Shown: positions 26,726 through 35,891, counted from the stretch's first letter. The stretch: 64,000 nucleotides of DNA from Bradyrhizobium erythrophlei (GCF_900129425.1 NZ_LT670817.1:5952001-6016000); one strand, 5' to 3'. Notes: generated by a model from the letters alone, not told the origin. Made by a program: numbers and translations.

Positions 26726-27790
26726 TCAAACGTGAAAGATCTTGGTGTAGCGCGCCTTGATCGCGTCGCCCTGTTTTTCCACCGCCGCGGCGTCATCCTT
26801 CATGGTCTTGATATCCTTGAACGGCGTGCGCCCAGGCTTCTCCTGGGTTTGCGGATGCACCGAGCGCAGGCCGCCGACATCGATGATGAGCTGCTGGGCC
26901 TCGCGGCTGAAGCAGAACGACTGAAACAGTTTTGCCGCGTTCGGATTGGGCGAGCCCTTGAAGATCCCGTTCGGGCCGATGATCAGCGGCGATCCTTCGC
27001 TGGCATAAACCGGCTCGACCGGGCGTCCGGCTTCCTTCATTTGGAAAATATTGTACTCGTTGCCGTCGGCCATGACCGCCCGCTCTCCGAGATCGAGCTT
27101 CTTCGGCGGGTCGGCCGATGATTGCACCTGCATGATGTTCTGCTTGGCGAGCTGCTCGAACCAGGTCCAGCCGAGATCGCGCTGCATCTGATAGGTCGCG
27201 GTCATGATGGTGCCGCTGTAGCCGGGATGGGCCTTGACGATCTTGCCCTTCCATTTGGGATCCAGCAGATCGGCGAAACTCTTTGGCGCTTCCTCCGCTT
27301 TCACCAGACCAGTGTTGTAGGCGATGATGCTGAGCCAGACCCGCCAGCTCGCAAACTGGCCGTCAACATCCCGGTGCTCGGGCGGATAAAACTTCGCGAC
27401 ATCCTCGGGCACGTAGGGCGCCAGTATGCCGTCGCGTTTCCAGACGATGAAATGCGCAGCATCCGACGAGTTCACCACGTCGACCGCGTGGATGTTGCTG
27501 GAATATTCCTGGCCGATGCGCTGGAACACGCGCTCCGCGCCGGTGCGTTCGACCCGCACCGCGATCCCGGGATATTTCGTCTCGAATGCCTTGGCCAGTT
27601 TCTCCGCGACCGGCAAATCGGTCGAGGTGTAATGGATAACCTGGCCTTCCTTCTTCGCCGCCTCGATCAGCGCGGGGGTGACCGGCTCAGGCGGCGGAGC
27701 ATCCGCCAAGACACGGGTCGAGAACGCCGCACCCGCCAGCAATACACTTGATCCCTTGAGCACGTCGCGGCGCGATAATCGCTTTTTCAT
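26726..27790 (-). CDS. ABC transporter substrate-binding protein, Fe3+/polyamine (type 2) like
   Basis: A 354-residue exported receptor. It starts MKKRLSRRDVLKGSSVLLAG, a clear Tat signal ending near RVLADA. The mature protein follows the type II extracellular solute-binding pattern (GQVIHYTSTDLPVAEKLAKA, FETKYPGIAVRVERTG, LSIIAYNTGLV, DLLDPKWKGKI, FQSFCFSREAQQLI). Relatives bind Fe3+, thiamine, phosphonates or organic acids, and the ligand here is unknown. No permease or ATPase gene is nearby, so it depends on a transporter encoded elsewhere or acts as a sensor. It heads the run that continues with MmgE/PrpD. Confidence 0.85.
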   Translation of the reverse strand: MKKRLSRRDVLKGSSVLLAGAAFSTRVLADAPPPEPVTPALIEAAKKEGQVIHYTSTDLPVAEKLAKAFETKYPGIAVRVERTGAERVFQRIGQEYSSNIHAVDVVNSSDAAHFIVWKRDGILAPYVPEDVAKFYPPEHRDVDGQFASWRVWLSIIAYNTGLVKAEEAPKSFADLLDPKWKGKIVKAHPGYSGTIMTATYQMQRDLGWTWFEQLAKQNIMQVQSSADPPKKLDLGERAVMADGNEYNIFQMKEAGRPVEPVYASEGSPLIIGPNGIFKGSPNPNAAKLFQSFCFSREAQQLIIDVGGLRSVHPQTQEKPGRTPFKDIKTMKDDAAAVEKQGDAIKARYTKIFHV

Positions 27791-27966
27791 TGGCCCTCTA
27801 TCCGCTTGTTCCGGCGAAAACGGTACACCGCAAGTTATCTTTTATTCTTACAGCACGCACCGAGTCTTTCGTCGACAGCTCATTGCCATTGCCGCTAGAC
27901 TTGACAGTGAGATAATGGCCGACCACCAGTCCGGCGCAGAACAAGATCGGGATTCGGGAGACGAAA

Positions 27967-28944
27967 ATGACGGGCCCAAGGTTCGCCCTCGCAGTGGCGG
28001 CCACTCTTCTTGCGACGCCAGTTCTTGCGACGCAAGGCTTCGCACAGGATTATCCGACCAAGCCGGTCAGGATTGTGGTTCCCTTCGGCGCCGGAGGCCC
28101 CGCCGACGTGACGGCGCGCCTGCTCGGCAACATCCTGCAGGACAAGTTCGGCCAGCCCTTCGTGATCGAGAACCGAACCGGCGCAGGCGGCGTGATCGGC
28201 ACGGTCGAGGCGGTCAAATCGCCGCCCGACGGCTACACGCTGTTGATGATGTCGAATACCCAGACCGCGAATGAATCGCTGATGCCGCAGCGCAAATACG
28301 AGTTGATGCGCGATCTGGTGCCGATCGCGCCGGTCAATTACTCCGACCTCGTCATCGTCGTGCATCCGTCGGTGCCGGCCAAGACGCTGGCCGAGTTCAT
28401 CGCGCTCGCCAAATCACAGCCGGGAAAACTGAACTACGCTTCCTCCGGCCAGGGCACGCCCTATCACATGGCCGGCGAGCTGTTCAAATCCATGGCCGGT
28501 ATCGATATCGTGCACGTGCCTTACCGCAACAGCGGTGAAGCACGCAGCGGCGTGATCGGCGGACAGGTGCAGATGATGATCGACGCCGTGACCACGATGG
28601 CGCCCAATGTCGGTGAAGGCCAGGTGCGGGCGCTCGCCACCACCGGCAAGACGCGTTCCAGTGTGCTGCCCAATGTGCCGACGGCCTCCGAGGCCGGCGT
28701 TCCCGGCTACGAGGCGACCATCTGGCTCGGACTGATGGCGCCCGCCGGAACGCCCAGGCCGATCATCGACAAGCTGAACGCGGCCGTCAACGAGGCGGTC
28801 AAGCGGCCCGAGATCGTCAAGCTCTGGGCCGAACAGGGCGCGGTTCCGATGTCGATGACCCCAGAGGAGTTCGACAAATATCTGCGCGGCGATATTGTGA
28901 AATGGGCCAATGTCGTCAAGCAATTCGCCGATAAGCCGCAATAA
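27967..28944 (+). CDS. Bug-family (tripartite tricarboxylate transporter type) substrate receptor
   Basis: A 325-residue periplasmic receptor with signal peptide (ATLLATPVLATQGFAQDYP). Bug motifs are intact: PVRIVVPFGAGGPADVTARL, VIENRTGAGGVIGTVEAVKS, DGYTLLMMSN, GKLNYASSGQGTPYHMAGEL and HVPYRNSGEA. Bug proteins bind carboxylated or amidated small molecules (citrate, aspartate, nicotinate and others). No TctA or TctB membrane gene is near. The stop lies 14 bp before the molybdenum hydroxylase small-subunit gene, so receptor and enzyme are probably one operon. The ligand is then likely the enzyme's substrate, perhaps an N-heteroaromatic acid (inference). Confidence 0.9.
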   Translation: MTGPRFALAVAATLLATPVLATQGFAQDYPTKPVRIVVPFGAGGPADVTARLLGNILQDKFGQPFVIENRTGAGGVIGTVEAVKSPPDGYTLLMMSNTQTANESLMPQRKYELMRDLVPIAPVNYSDLVIVVHPSVPAKTLAEFIALAKSQPGKLNYASSGQGTPYHMAGELFKSMAGIDIVHVPYRNSGEARSGVIGGQVQMMIDAVTTMAPNVGEGQVRALATTGKTRSSVLPNVPTASEAGVPGYEATIWLGLMAPAGTPRPIIDKLNAAVNEAVKRPEIVKLWAEQGAVPMSMTPEEFDKYLRGDIVKWANVVKQFADKPQ

Positions 28945-28958
28945 GGTCCGAGCCCTCG

Positions 28959-29429
28959 ATGCCGAGCATTCGTTTTCGCCTCAATGGCGTCGAGACCGAT
29001 GTCGACGCCGATCCCGATTCATCGCTGCTCGCGATCCTGCGCGGGCAGCTCGGCATGACCGGGCCGCATTTCGGCTGCGGCGCCAATGAATGCGGCGCCT
29101 GCAACGTCATGATCGGCGACCGCGCGGTGGCTTCCTGCGACACGCCCCTGTGGTCGGTGGCGGACAAGGACGTCACCACCATCGAAGGGCTGGGCAGCGC
29201 CGAAGATCCGCACCCGCTGCAGCGCGCCTTTATCGCCGAACAGGCCCTGCAGTGTGGCTATTGCGTCTCCGGCATCCTGATCAGCGCCGCCGCGCTGTTG
29301 ATGCAAAACCCCAATCCTGCCAGCGCAGACGTGAAGGCCGCGCTCGACCGCAACCTCTGCCGTTGCGGGTCGCATAACCGCATGGTGCGGGCGGTGCTGC
29401 GCGCGGCGGCCGAGATGGCTGCCCGATGA
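28959..29429 (+). CDS. (2Fe-2S) small subunit of a molybdenum hydroxylase (IorA/NicA type)
   Basis: The 156-residue protein has the two-cluster layout of the xanthine oxidase family. A plant-type ferredoxin cluster is bound by C40, C45, C48 and C60 (GCGANECGACNV..ASC). An alpha-helical domain binds the second cluster with C99, C102, C134 and C136 (QCGYC and LCRCG). It passes electrons from the molybdenum centre to an acceptor. The gene overlaps the large-subunit gene by 4 bp (ATGA), indicating translational coupling. No FAD-subunit gene is adjacent, which matches the two-subunit isoquinoline or nicotinate dehydrogenase type rather than xanthine dehydrogenase. Confidence 0.92.
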   Translation: MPSIRFRLNGVETDVDADPDSSLLAILRGQLGMTGPHFGCGANECGACNVMIGDRAVASCDTPLWSVADKDVTTIEGLGSAEDPHPLQRAFIAEQALQCGYCVSGILISAAALLMQNPNPASADVKAALDRNLCRCGSHNRMVRAVLRAAAEMAAR

Positions 29430-31561
29430 CGGAGACCGCGCCCTCCCCGCCGAAATTGCCGGTCAGCCTCGCCGCCAACCCGGTGCTGTCGTCATGGATT
29501 CGATTTTCGCCCGAAGGACAGGTGATAGTCTCGCCGGGCAAGGTGGAGATCGGGCAAGGCATCGTGACGGCGCTGGCCCAGATCGCCGCCGACGAACTCG
29601 ATGTCGATATCGGCCGCGTGCGGATGGTTCGCGCCTCCACCGCGGGCAGCCCCAATGAGGGCGTCACCTCGGGCAGTCTTTCGGTGCAGCAGTCCGGACG
29701 CGCGATCCGTTACGCCTGCGCCGAGATCCGGCAGATCTTTCTCAAGCTCGCCTCCGATCGCCTAGGCGTCGGGACCGATGCGCTCGACATCAGCGACGGC
29801 ACCATCTCCGGTCCCGGCAATGTGCAGACCAGCTACTGGGAACTCGCCGGCGATGTTGATCTGGATCGCGAGGCGACGCCGGGCGCCGTGCCAAAGAAAT
29901 CGACGCAGCGTGCGTTGGCCGGCAATTCGGTTCAGCGGCTGGATATTCCCGACAAGGTTTTCGCGCACCCCCGTTTCATTCATGATTCCGCGCTGCCGGG
30001 GATGCTGTATGGCCGCGTACTGCGATCGGAAATATCGGGCGCAAAACTCACCGATCTAAAGCAGGATGCCGCCCGCGCCGTCGCCGGCCTGGTCGCGATC
30101 GTGCGCGACGGCAATTTCGCCGGCGTGGTCAGCGAGACCGAGGACGGCGCCGAGGCCGCGCTGAAGGCTTTGCGAAAGGGCGCGGCATGGTCGGCGGGCG
30201 AAACGCTGCCGGATGAAGACGGGCTGGCGGAGTGGCTGAAAGCCCAGCCGGCTGAATCGACCGTCATCGACAGGAAGACGGCGGTGAGATCGGGTGAAAA
30301 GCACCGCACGATCCGGCGGCAATACACCCGCCCCTATCTCGCACACGGGTCGATCGCCCCGTCCTGCGCCATGGCTCAATGGACCGGAGATCATGTCCAC
30401 GTCTGGACCCACAGCCAGGGGGTCTATTTTCTCCGCGCCGATCTCGCCATCGTGCTCAAATTGCCGCTCGAGCACATCACGGTCGAGCACATGGAGGGCG
30501 CCGGCTGCTACGGACATAACGCCGCCGACGATGTCGCGCTCGACGCCGTCCTGCTGGCGAAAGCGGCTGGCCGCCGGCCGGTCCGCGTGCAATGGTCGCG
30601 CGAAGACGAGATGTCGCATGCGCCGTTCGGGGCGGCGATGGCGATCGAGATCGAGGCTGACCTCGATGCGCAGGGCGAGATCGTCGACTGGCGCCACAGC
30701 ATCTGGGGCAATGGTCACACCGCGCGGCCGGGGCGCGCGGCGCAGCCGGCGCTGCTGGCGGCGACCGAACTGGCTGCTCCCTTCCCGCGCTACATCTCCA
30801 CCAATCCGGCGCAGGCCGGTGGCGGCGGCGCCGATCGCAATTCGATCCCGCTGTACGATTTCCCGTCCTGGCAGATCGAATGCCATCGCCTGCTGACCAT
30901 GCCGATACGCACCTCCGCGCTGCGCACGCTCGGCGCGCAGGGCAATGTGTTTGCGATTGAATCCTTTCTCGACGAACTGGCCGCCGAGCGCGGCGAAGAT
31001 CCGGTCGAATTCCGGCTGCGCCATTTGTCGGACCCGCGGGCACAGGATGTGATTCGCGCCGTCGCAAAGCGCGCGAACTGGAAGCCAAGCAAACGCGACG
31101 GCGCCGGTTACGGCCTCGGCTTTACGCGATACAAGAACACAGGCGCCTATTGTGCCGTCATCGCCGAGATCGAGGGCGCGGACGATATCAGCGTCAAGCG
31201 GTTGACGATTGCGGTCGATGTCGGCGAAGCCATCAATCCGGACGGCGTGATCAATCAGATCGAGGGCGGCGCGATCCAGGCCACCAGTTGGGTATTGAAA
31301 GAGCGCGTCCGCTTCGACAAGGAACGCATCACCAGCAACACATGGGCTGATTATCCGATCCTTCGCTTCAGCGAGGTGCCGGAGGTTGAGGTCGAACTGA
31401 TCCAGCGGCCGGACATGGATCCCGTAGGCGCCGGCGAGGCCGCGCATGGCCCGGTCACGGCGGCCATCGCCAACGCCGTGTTCGATGCGCTCGGGGTGCG
31501 CGTCCGCAATCTCCCGATCACGCGCGACCGCCTGATCGAGGCAATGGAGTTGACGTCATGA
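29426..31561 (+). CDS. Molybdopterin-binding large subunit of a xanthine dehydrogenase-family hydroxylase (IorB/NicB type)
   Basis: A 711-residue catalytic subunit. VIVSPGKVEIGQGIVTALAQ and TSGSLSVQQSGRAIR are molybdopterin contacts, and ARPYLAHGSIAPSCA-type (RPYLAHGSIAPSC) and GCYGHNAADDVALDA motifs follow. The catalytic glutamate is E671 in DPVGAGEAAHGP. Such enzymes hydroxylate a ring carbon next to nitrogen, or oxidise an aldehyde, using water. No Tat signal is seen, so it should act in the cytoplasm. The length agrees with two-subunit isoquinoline-type enzymes. Its stop overlaps the start of the ModA-like gene by 4 bp. Confidence 0.9.
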   Translation: MTETAPSPPKLPVSLAANPVLSSWIRFSPEGQVIVSPGKVEIGQGIVTALAQIAADELDVDIGRVRMVRASTAGSPNEGVTSGSLSVQQSGRAIRYACAEIRQIFLKLASDRLGVGTDALDISDGTISGPGNVQTSYWELAGDVDLDREATPGAVPKKSTQRALAGNSVQRLDIPDKVFAHPRFIHDSALPGMLYGRVLRSEISGAKLTDLKQDAARAVAGLVAIVRDGNFAGVVSETEDGAEAALKALRKGAAWSAGETLPDEDGLAEWLKAQPAESTVIDRKTAVRSGEKHRTIRRQYTRPYLAHGSIAPSCAMAQWTGDHVHVWTHSQGVYFLRADLAIVLKLPLEHITVEHMEGAGCYGHNAADDVALDAVLLAKAAGRRPVRVQWSREDEMSHAPFGAAMAIEIEADLDAQGEIVDWRHSIWGNGHTARPGRAAQPALLAATELAAPFPRYISTNPAQAGGGGADRNSIPLYDFPSWQIECHRLLTMPIRTSALRTLGAQGNVFAIESFLDELAAERGEDPVEFRLRHLSDPRAQDVIRAVAKRANWKPSKRDGAGYGLGFTRYKNTGAYCAVIAEIEGADDISVKRLTIAVDVGEAINPDGVINQIEGGAIQATSWVLKERVRFDKERITSNTWADYPILRFSEVPEVEVELIQRPDMDPVGAGEAAHGPVTAAIANAVFDALGVRVRNLPITRDRLIEAMELTS

Positions 31562-32265
31562 CCGCAATGAACATCCTCAGCGGCGGCGCGGCCCAGGGCC
31601 TGGTCGGCAGTCTCGCGCCGCAATTCAAGGCGCTGACCGGGCTCGGCATCGAAGGCGAGTTCGGCGCGGTTGGCGCCATGGCCGAAAAACTGCGTAAGGG
31701 CGTGCCGGCCGACATGGTGATCCTGACGGCGGCATTGATTGCTGCGCTGGCGCGCGAGCATCTCGTCGCAGCCGCGTCGATCGCCGACATCGGAGTGGTC
31801 GAGACCGCGGTTGCCGTCCGCGCCGGCGATCCGCTGGCCACGGTCAAGGACGCGGCAAGCTTGCGCGATGCGTTGCTCGCCGCCGACGCCATCTTCGTTC
31901 CCGATACCAAGGCGTCGACCGCCGGCATTCACGTTGCCAAGGTTCTGCAGCAACTGGGTATCGTGGACGAGGTGGCCGCCCGACTCAAAATCTATCCAAA
32001 TGGCGCGACCGCAATGCGCCATCTGGCGGCATCCGACGCCGTGAGGCCGATCGGCTGCACGCAGTCGACCGAGATCATCAGTACCAACGGCGTGAAGCTA
32101 TCGGGATCGCTGCCGTCGGGATGCGAACTTTCAACGGTCTATACGGCGGCGGTGACCACGAAGGCCGCCAATGCCAAGCAAGCGCAAGCCTTGATCGATC
32201 TGTTGATCGCCGCCGATCAGCACGGGCTGCGCGAGCGCGCGGGCTTTCTCCGCGGCGAAAAATAG
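31558..32265 (+). CDS. ModA-like substrate-binding protein without signal peptide
   Basis: The 235-residue protein resembles molybdate-type periplasmic receptors (MNILSGGAAQGLVGSLAPQF, VPADMVILTAALIAAL, FVPDTKASTAGIHVAKVLQQ, TKAANAKQAQALIDLLIAAD). It has no N-terminal signal and begins directly at the first beta strand, so it should stay in the cytoplasm. The ATGA overlap with the molybdenum hydroxylase large-subunit gene indicates coupled expression. That pairing suggests a role in supplying or sensing molybdate or cofactor, or in binding the enzyme's substrate. The function is inference, and relatives in rhizobia are simply called substrate-binding domain proteins. Confidence 0.8.
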   Translation: MTAMNILSGGAAQGLVGSLAPQFKALTGLGIEGEFGAVGAMAEKLRKGVPADMVILTAALIAALAREHLVAAASIADIGVVETAVAVRAGDPLATVKDAASLRDALLAADAIFVPDTKASTAGIHVAKVLQQLGIVDEVAARLKIYPNGATAMRHLAASDAVRPIGCTQSTEIISTNGVKLSGSLPSGCELSTVYTAAVTTKAANAKQAQALIDLLIAADQHGLRERAGFLRGEK

Positions 32266-32303
32266 CAGCGGCTAATCAATTGTTGCTATGCTGGGAGCCT
32301 AGC

Positions 32304-32492
32304 GTGACAAACGACAGAAATAATCTGCAAGACGAAGAGCTCGAAGCCATTCGGCAGCGTTGCGAAAATGCAGCGCCTGGACCGTGGAGGTCCTTCGTCG
32401 AAGGTCGAGACCATTCGAGCCACGGTCCAGCCGCCATCGAGGACAACATCAGGAAATTCCGCGACATCGTCGACAATTATCGCAAGGGATGA
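32304..32492 (+). CDS. Small hypothetical protein, possibly truncated
   Basis: A GTG start at 32304 after a GGGAG site gives 62 residues. The front part, EELEAIRQRCENAAPGPWRS followed by FVEGRDHSS, is the usual beginning of a small conserved rhizobial protein family (my recollection), which normally continues about 50 residues further. Here the sequence changes after HSSHG to an unrelated short helix (IEDNIRKFRDIVDNYRKG). It is therefore either a short variant or a decayed copy. It lies between the ModA-like gene and the TRAP receptor gene. No function known. Confidence 0.45.
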   Translation: MTNDRNNLQDEELEAIRQRCENAAPGPWRSFVEGRDHSSHGPAAIEDNIRKFRDIVDNYRKG

Positions 32493-32546
32493 TGCGCTGG
32501 CGGATATCCGGCAGACGACCGATAAAAAAACGCTCGGGAGGATCTG

Positions 32547-33554
32547 ATGAAGCGCCGCGATTTTATGAAGTTGGGCGCCGGCTTCGGGATGACGGGGTTG
32601 GCAGCAACCCTGGCACCGCGATCGCCGGCGCGCGCGCAAACGAAGTCGGTTTTCAAGGCCTCCGACGTTCAGCCCGCCGGCTATCCGACCGTGCTGGCGA
32701 CGGAGAATCTGGGCAAGAAGCTTGAGGCCGCCACCAGCGGACGCCTCTCGGTCCAGATGTTTCCGTCGATGCAACTGGGCGGCGAGAAGGAGACCATCGA
32801 ACAGACGCAGATCGGCGCGATCCAGCTGTTGCGCGTCAGCGTGGGATCGATGGGCCCTATCGTCGACGACATCAACGTCGTCAATATGCCGTTCCTGTTC
32901 CGGAACACGGCGCACGCCGAAAAGATGATGGATGGGCCGATCGGACAGGAACTGCTCGACAAGATTACCGCCAATCCCAATGCGGGACTGGTCGCGCTGT
33001 GCTGGATGGATGCCGGCGCGCGCAGCCTCTACAATACCAAGCGGCCGATCAAATCGATCGAGGACATCAAGGGCCTCAAGTTTCGCGTCATCGGCAATCC
33101 GATTTTCATCGACATGATGAACGCCCTTGGCGGCAATGGGGTCGCGATGGGCTATGATCAGGTCTTCAGCGCGCTGCAAACCGGCGTCATCGACGGCGCC
33201 GAGAACAATCCGCCGAGCTATGTCTTCAGCAATCATTATACCGCGGCCAAGTATCTCTCGCTGACCGAGCACCTGATCATCCCCGAAGTGCTGGTGTTTT
33301 CGAAGAAAGCCTGGGCCGCCCTTTCGGCCGACGATCAGACCCTGCTGAAAAAATTTGCCCGCGAGGCGCAATTGGAAGAACGCGATCTCTGGAACAAGTA
33401 CGAGCAGCAGGCGATGGACAAGGCAAAGGCCGCGGGCTGCCAGATCGTTGAAATCGCCGACAAGAAGCCGTTCCAGGACGCGGTCAAGCCGGTGTGGGAC
33501 AAATACGGCCCGAAATATCAGGACATGATCAAACGCATCCAGGCCATCGAATAA
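32547..33554 (+). CDS. TRAP transporter substrate-binding protein (DctP family)
   Basis: The 335-residue protein opens with a Tat signal (MKRRDFMKLGAGFGMTGLAA) ending PARAQ. It shows the DctP fold: a long substrate-channel helix and the conserved carboxylate-binding arginine R180 in GLKFRVIGNPIFIDMMNALG, then SALQTGVIDGAENNP. TRAP receptors bind organic acids, using this arginine for the ligand carboxylate. The two membrane subunits follow on the same strand, giving a complete system. The gene starts after GGAGGATCTG. The ligand is unknown. Confidence 0.92.
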   Translation: MKRRDFMKLGAGFGMTGLAATLAPRSPARAQTKSVFKASDVQPAGYPTVLATENLGKKLEAATSGRLSVQMFPSMQLGGEKETIEQTQIGAIQLLRVSVGSMGPIVDDINVVNMPFLFRNTAHAEKMMDGPIGQELLDKITANPNAGLVALCWMDAGARSLYNTKRPIKSIEDIKGLKFRVIGNPIFIDMMNALGGNGVAMGYDQVFSALQTGVIDGAENNPPSYVFSNHYTAAKYLSLTEHLIIPEVLVFSKKAWAALSADDQTLLKKFAREAQLEERDLWNKYEQQAMDKAKAAGCQIVEIADKKPFQDAVKPVWDKYGPKYQDMIKRIQAIE

Positions 33555-33630
33555 AAGCCTTCACGCACGATCCATTTGCGGCGCGCTCACGGGAACGCCA
33601 ACGGTTGGTCGGAAATCAGGACCCCCCACA

Positions 33631-34146
33631 ATGGCCGGATTATTTCGACGGACAATGGATCGCCTCTACCTTCTGTGCGTCATCATTGGCTGCACCGCGC
33701 TGGTGCTGATCTCCGCGATCATTCCCTGGGCGGTGTTCACCCGCTACGTGCTCAACAGCGCGGCATCATGGCCTGAACCGCTGGCGGTACTCCTGACCAT
33801 CGTGCTGACCTTCATCGGCGCTGCCGCCGCCTATCGGCTCAACCTGCACATGAATGTCTCGTACTTCGCGGACCAGCTGCCGCCCCGATTCCGCACCCTG
33901 CTCGACCTCGTCGTTCAGCTGCTGATGGCGCTGATCGCGAGTTTCATGATCGTCTGGGGCGGCCGGCTGGTCGACGTGACCTGGCACAATACCATCGCGG
34001 ATTTTCCGTTCCTGTCGGTCGGCGTCACCTATTTGCCGATCCCGGTCGGCGGCGCGTTCCTGCTGCTGTTCATTATCGAGCGCATTTTTCTCGGCGCACC
34101 GCCGGACCGGTTATCTCAAGACCTCGAAGTCGCGCCGTTCGACTGA
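33631..34146 (+). CDS. TRAP transporter small permease (DctQ family)
   Basis: A 171-residue protein with four membrane segments (LYLLCVIIGCTALVLISAII, LAVLLTIVLTFIGAAAAYRL, VVQLLMALIASFMIVWGGRL and IPVGGAFLLLFIIERIFL). The conserved TRYVLNSAASWPEPLAVLL region between segments one and two is typical of DctQ. It sits between the receptor and large-permease genes, 19 bp before the latter. It assists the large subunit in sodium-driven import. Confidence 0.9.
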   Translation: MAGLFRRTMDRLYLLCVIIGCTALVLISAIIPWAVFTRYVLNSAASWPEPLAVLLTIVLTFIGAAAAYRLNLHMNVSYFADQLPPRFRTLLDLVVQLLMALIASFMIVWGGRLVDVTWHNTIADFPFLSVGVTYLPIPVGGAFLLLFIIERIFLGAPPDRLSQDLEVAPFD

Positions 34147-34165
34147 GCCCGGAGAAAAGCACCTC

Positions 34166-35455
34166 GTGGACATTTTCATTCTTCTTGCGACCATGCTGGT
34201 TTGCTTCGTCATCGGCATGCCCATCGCCTACTCACTCGCTTTGGCGGCGATCGCAGGCGCATGGTCGATCGGCATTCCCCTGGAAGCGGTGATGCTGAAA
34301 ATTTCCGACGGCGTCAGCAAGGTGGCGATGCTGACGATTCCGTTTTTCGTGCTGGCGGGCGCCATCATGGCCGAAGGCGGCATGGCGCGCCGGCTGGTGG
34401 CGTTCGCCGATGTTCTGGTCGGATTCACCCGGCTGCGCGGCGGCCTCTCGATCGTCAACGTGCTGGCGACGACATTCCTGAGCGGCATTTCCGGCTCCGC
34501 CGTCGCCGATACATCCGCGATCGGCTCGGTGATGATCCCGCAGATGGAAAAGGCCGGCTATCCTCGGGTGTTCGCGACCAATCTGACCATCACCTCTTCG
34601 GTGCAGGCGCTGCTGGTGCCGCCGAGCCACAACGCGGTGCTGTACTCACTGGCCACCGGGGGCACGATTTCGATCAGCGCCCTGTTCATGGCCGGCGTCT
34701 TTCCCGGCCTGCTGCTCGGTTTCTCGCTGATCATCCTCTGCCTGGTCATCGCCTACCGCGACAAGCATCCCCATGGCCAGACCGCGCCGGCGAAGGATGC
34801 GCTCAAGATCACGATCGATGCTGCCTGGGGGCTGGTGACGCTGGTCATCATTCTCGGCGGCATTCTCGGCGGGATATTCACCGCCATCGAGGCCGGCGCC
34901 GTTGCCTGCATCTGGGCGTTCTTCGTGACGATGTTCATCTACCGGGACTATCGCTGGCGCGACCTGCCGATCCTTTTGCACCGTACGCTGCGCACCGTCG
35001 CGATGGTGCTGACGCTGATCGCATGCGCCTCGAGCGTCGGTTACGTGATGGCGCTAACGCAAATGCCGGCGAAGATGACGGCGTTCTTCCTGTCGATATC
35101 GAGCAACAAATACGTCATTCTGTTCCTGATCAATATTCTGCTGCTGGTGCTCGGCACGCTCGTCGACATGGCGCCGTCGATTTTGATCGCGACGCCGATC
35201 CTGCTGCCGGTGATGCAGAATTTCGGCGTCGATCCGGTTCACTTCGGCATGATCATGCTGCTCAACCTCGGCATCGGACTGTGCCATCCGCCGGTCGGAT
35301 CGATCCTGTTCGTCGGATGCGCGGTCGGCAAGGTCTCTATCGAGCAGGTGATGCGGAAGATCTGGCCGTTCTACGCCGTGATGTTTCTGGTGCTGATGCT
35401 GGTGACTTATTTTCCGGAAGTCTCGCTCTGGCTGCCACGGCACGTATTGCGGTGA
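34166..35455 (+). CDS. TRAP transporter large permease (DctM family)
   Basis: A 429-residue polytopic protein with about twelve membrane segments. Family motifs include PFFVLAGAIMAEGGMARRLV, TFLSGISGSAVADTSAIGSV, IPQMEKAGYPRVFATNLTI, and in the second half LGTLVDMAPSILIATPILLP and MIMLLNLGIGLCHPPVGSIL. It forms the sodium-coupled transport core of the TRAP system. The start is GTG, with CCGGAGAAAAG just upstream. No enzyme gene follows directly, so the context does not reveal the cargo. Confidence 0.92.
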   Translation: MDIFILLATMLVCFVIGMPIAYSLALAAIAGAWSIGIPLEAVMLKISDGVSKVAMLTIPFFVLAGAIMAEGGMARRLVAFADVLVGFTRLRGGLSIVNVLATTFLSGISGSAVADTSAIGSVMIPQMEKAGYPRVFATNLTITSSVQALLVPPSHNAVLYSLATGGTISISALFMAGVFPGLLLGFSLIILCLVIAYRDKHPHGQTAPAKDALKITIDAAWGLVTLVIILGGILGGIFTAIEAGAVACIWAFFVTMFIYRDYRWRDLPILLHRTLRTVAMVLTLIACASSVGYVMALTQMPAKMTAFFLSISSNKYVILFLINILLLVLGTLVDMAPSILIATPILLPVMQNFGVDPVHFGMIMLLNLGIGLCHPPVGSILFVGCAVGKVSIEQVMRKIWPFYAVMFLVLMLVTYFPEVSLWLPRHVLR

Positions 35456-35639
35456 ACTCCAGGCGCGTCCGAGGCGGCGCTGTCGTTCAAGGTGCAGCCG
35501 ATACCAGTCAGCGTTCCCGATGCCGCGAAAATCGAAACAAGCATCACGTCATTTGCGCGCGAACCGGGCGCCCCCTGGGACACGCCGGGAAAGCCGTCCG
35601 GGCCGTATCAACCTCGCGTCCGGCATAAACCGCGATCGG

Positions 35640-35891
35640 TCAATTGATTTTGGCGGTCCGGCTTTCGCCGGCGGGCTGCGCCAGCTGAGTCGGGGCCACC
35701 TGCGGCGCTATATCGGTCCCGGAAAACTCGGCCTGTACCGCCTCCGATATCCAGACGGATGCGGCCGGCTGAAAAACCACCAGGCCGATCAGCGCCAGTA
35801 CGAGAAGTACGGGGACCGCAAAAAATCCGACGCTCCAGCTCTGATGAATACGGTTATTGTTTTTGCCCACTCTATCGATCGTGCCGTGCAT
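35640..35891 (-). CDS. Small single-pass membrane protein
   Basis: An 83-residue protein starting MHGTIDRVGKNNNRIHQSWS. It has one hydrophobic helix of about 24 residues (VGFFAVPVLLVLALIGLVVF) and an Ala/Pro/Gln-rich tail (APQVAPTQLAQPAGES). The ATG at 35891 has a GGAGAGACG site; the open frame extends further upstream without one. The tail is probably periplasmic. It has no recognisable family and stands alone between the TRAP genes and a Crp-type regulator. Confidence 0.6.
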   Translation of the reverse strand: MHGTIDRVGKNNNRIHQSWSVGFFAVPVLLVLALIGLVVFQPAASVWISEAVQAEFSGTDIAPQVAPTQLAQPAGESRTAKIN

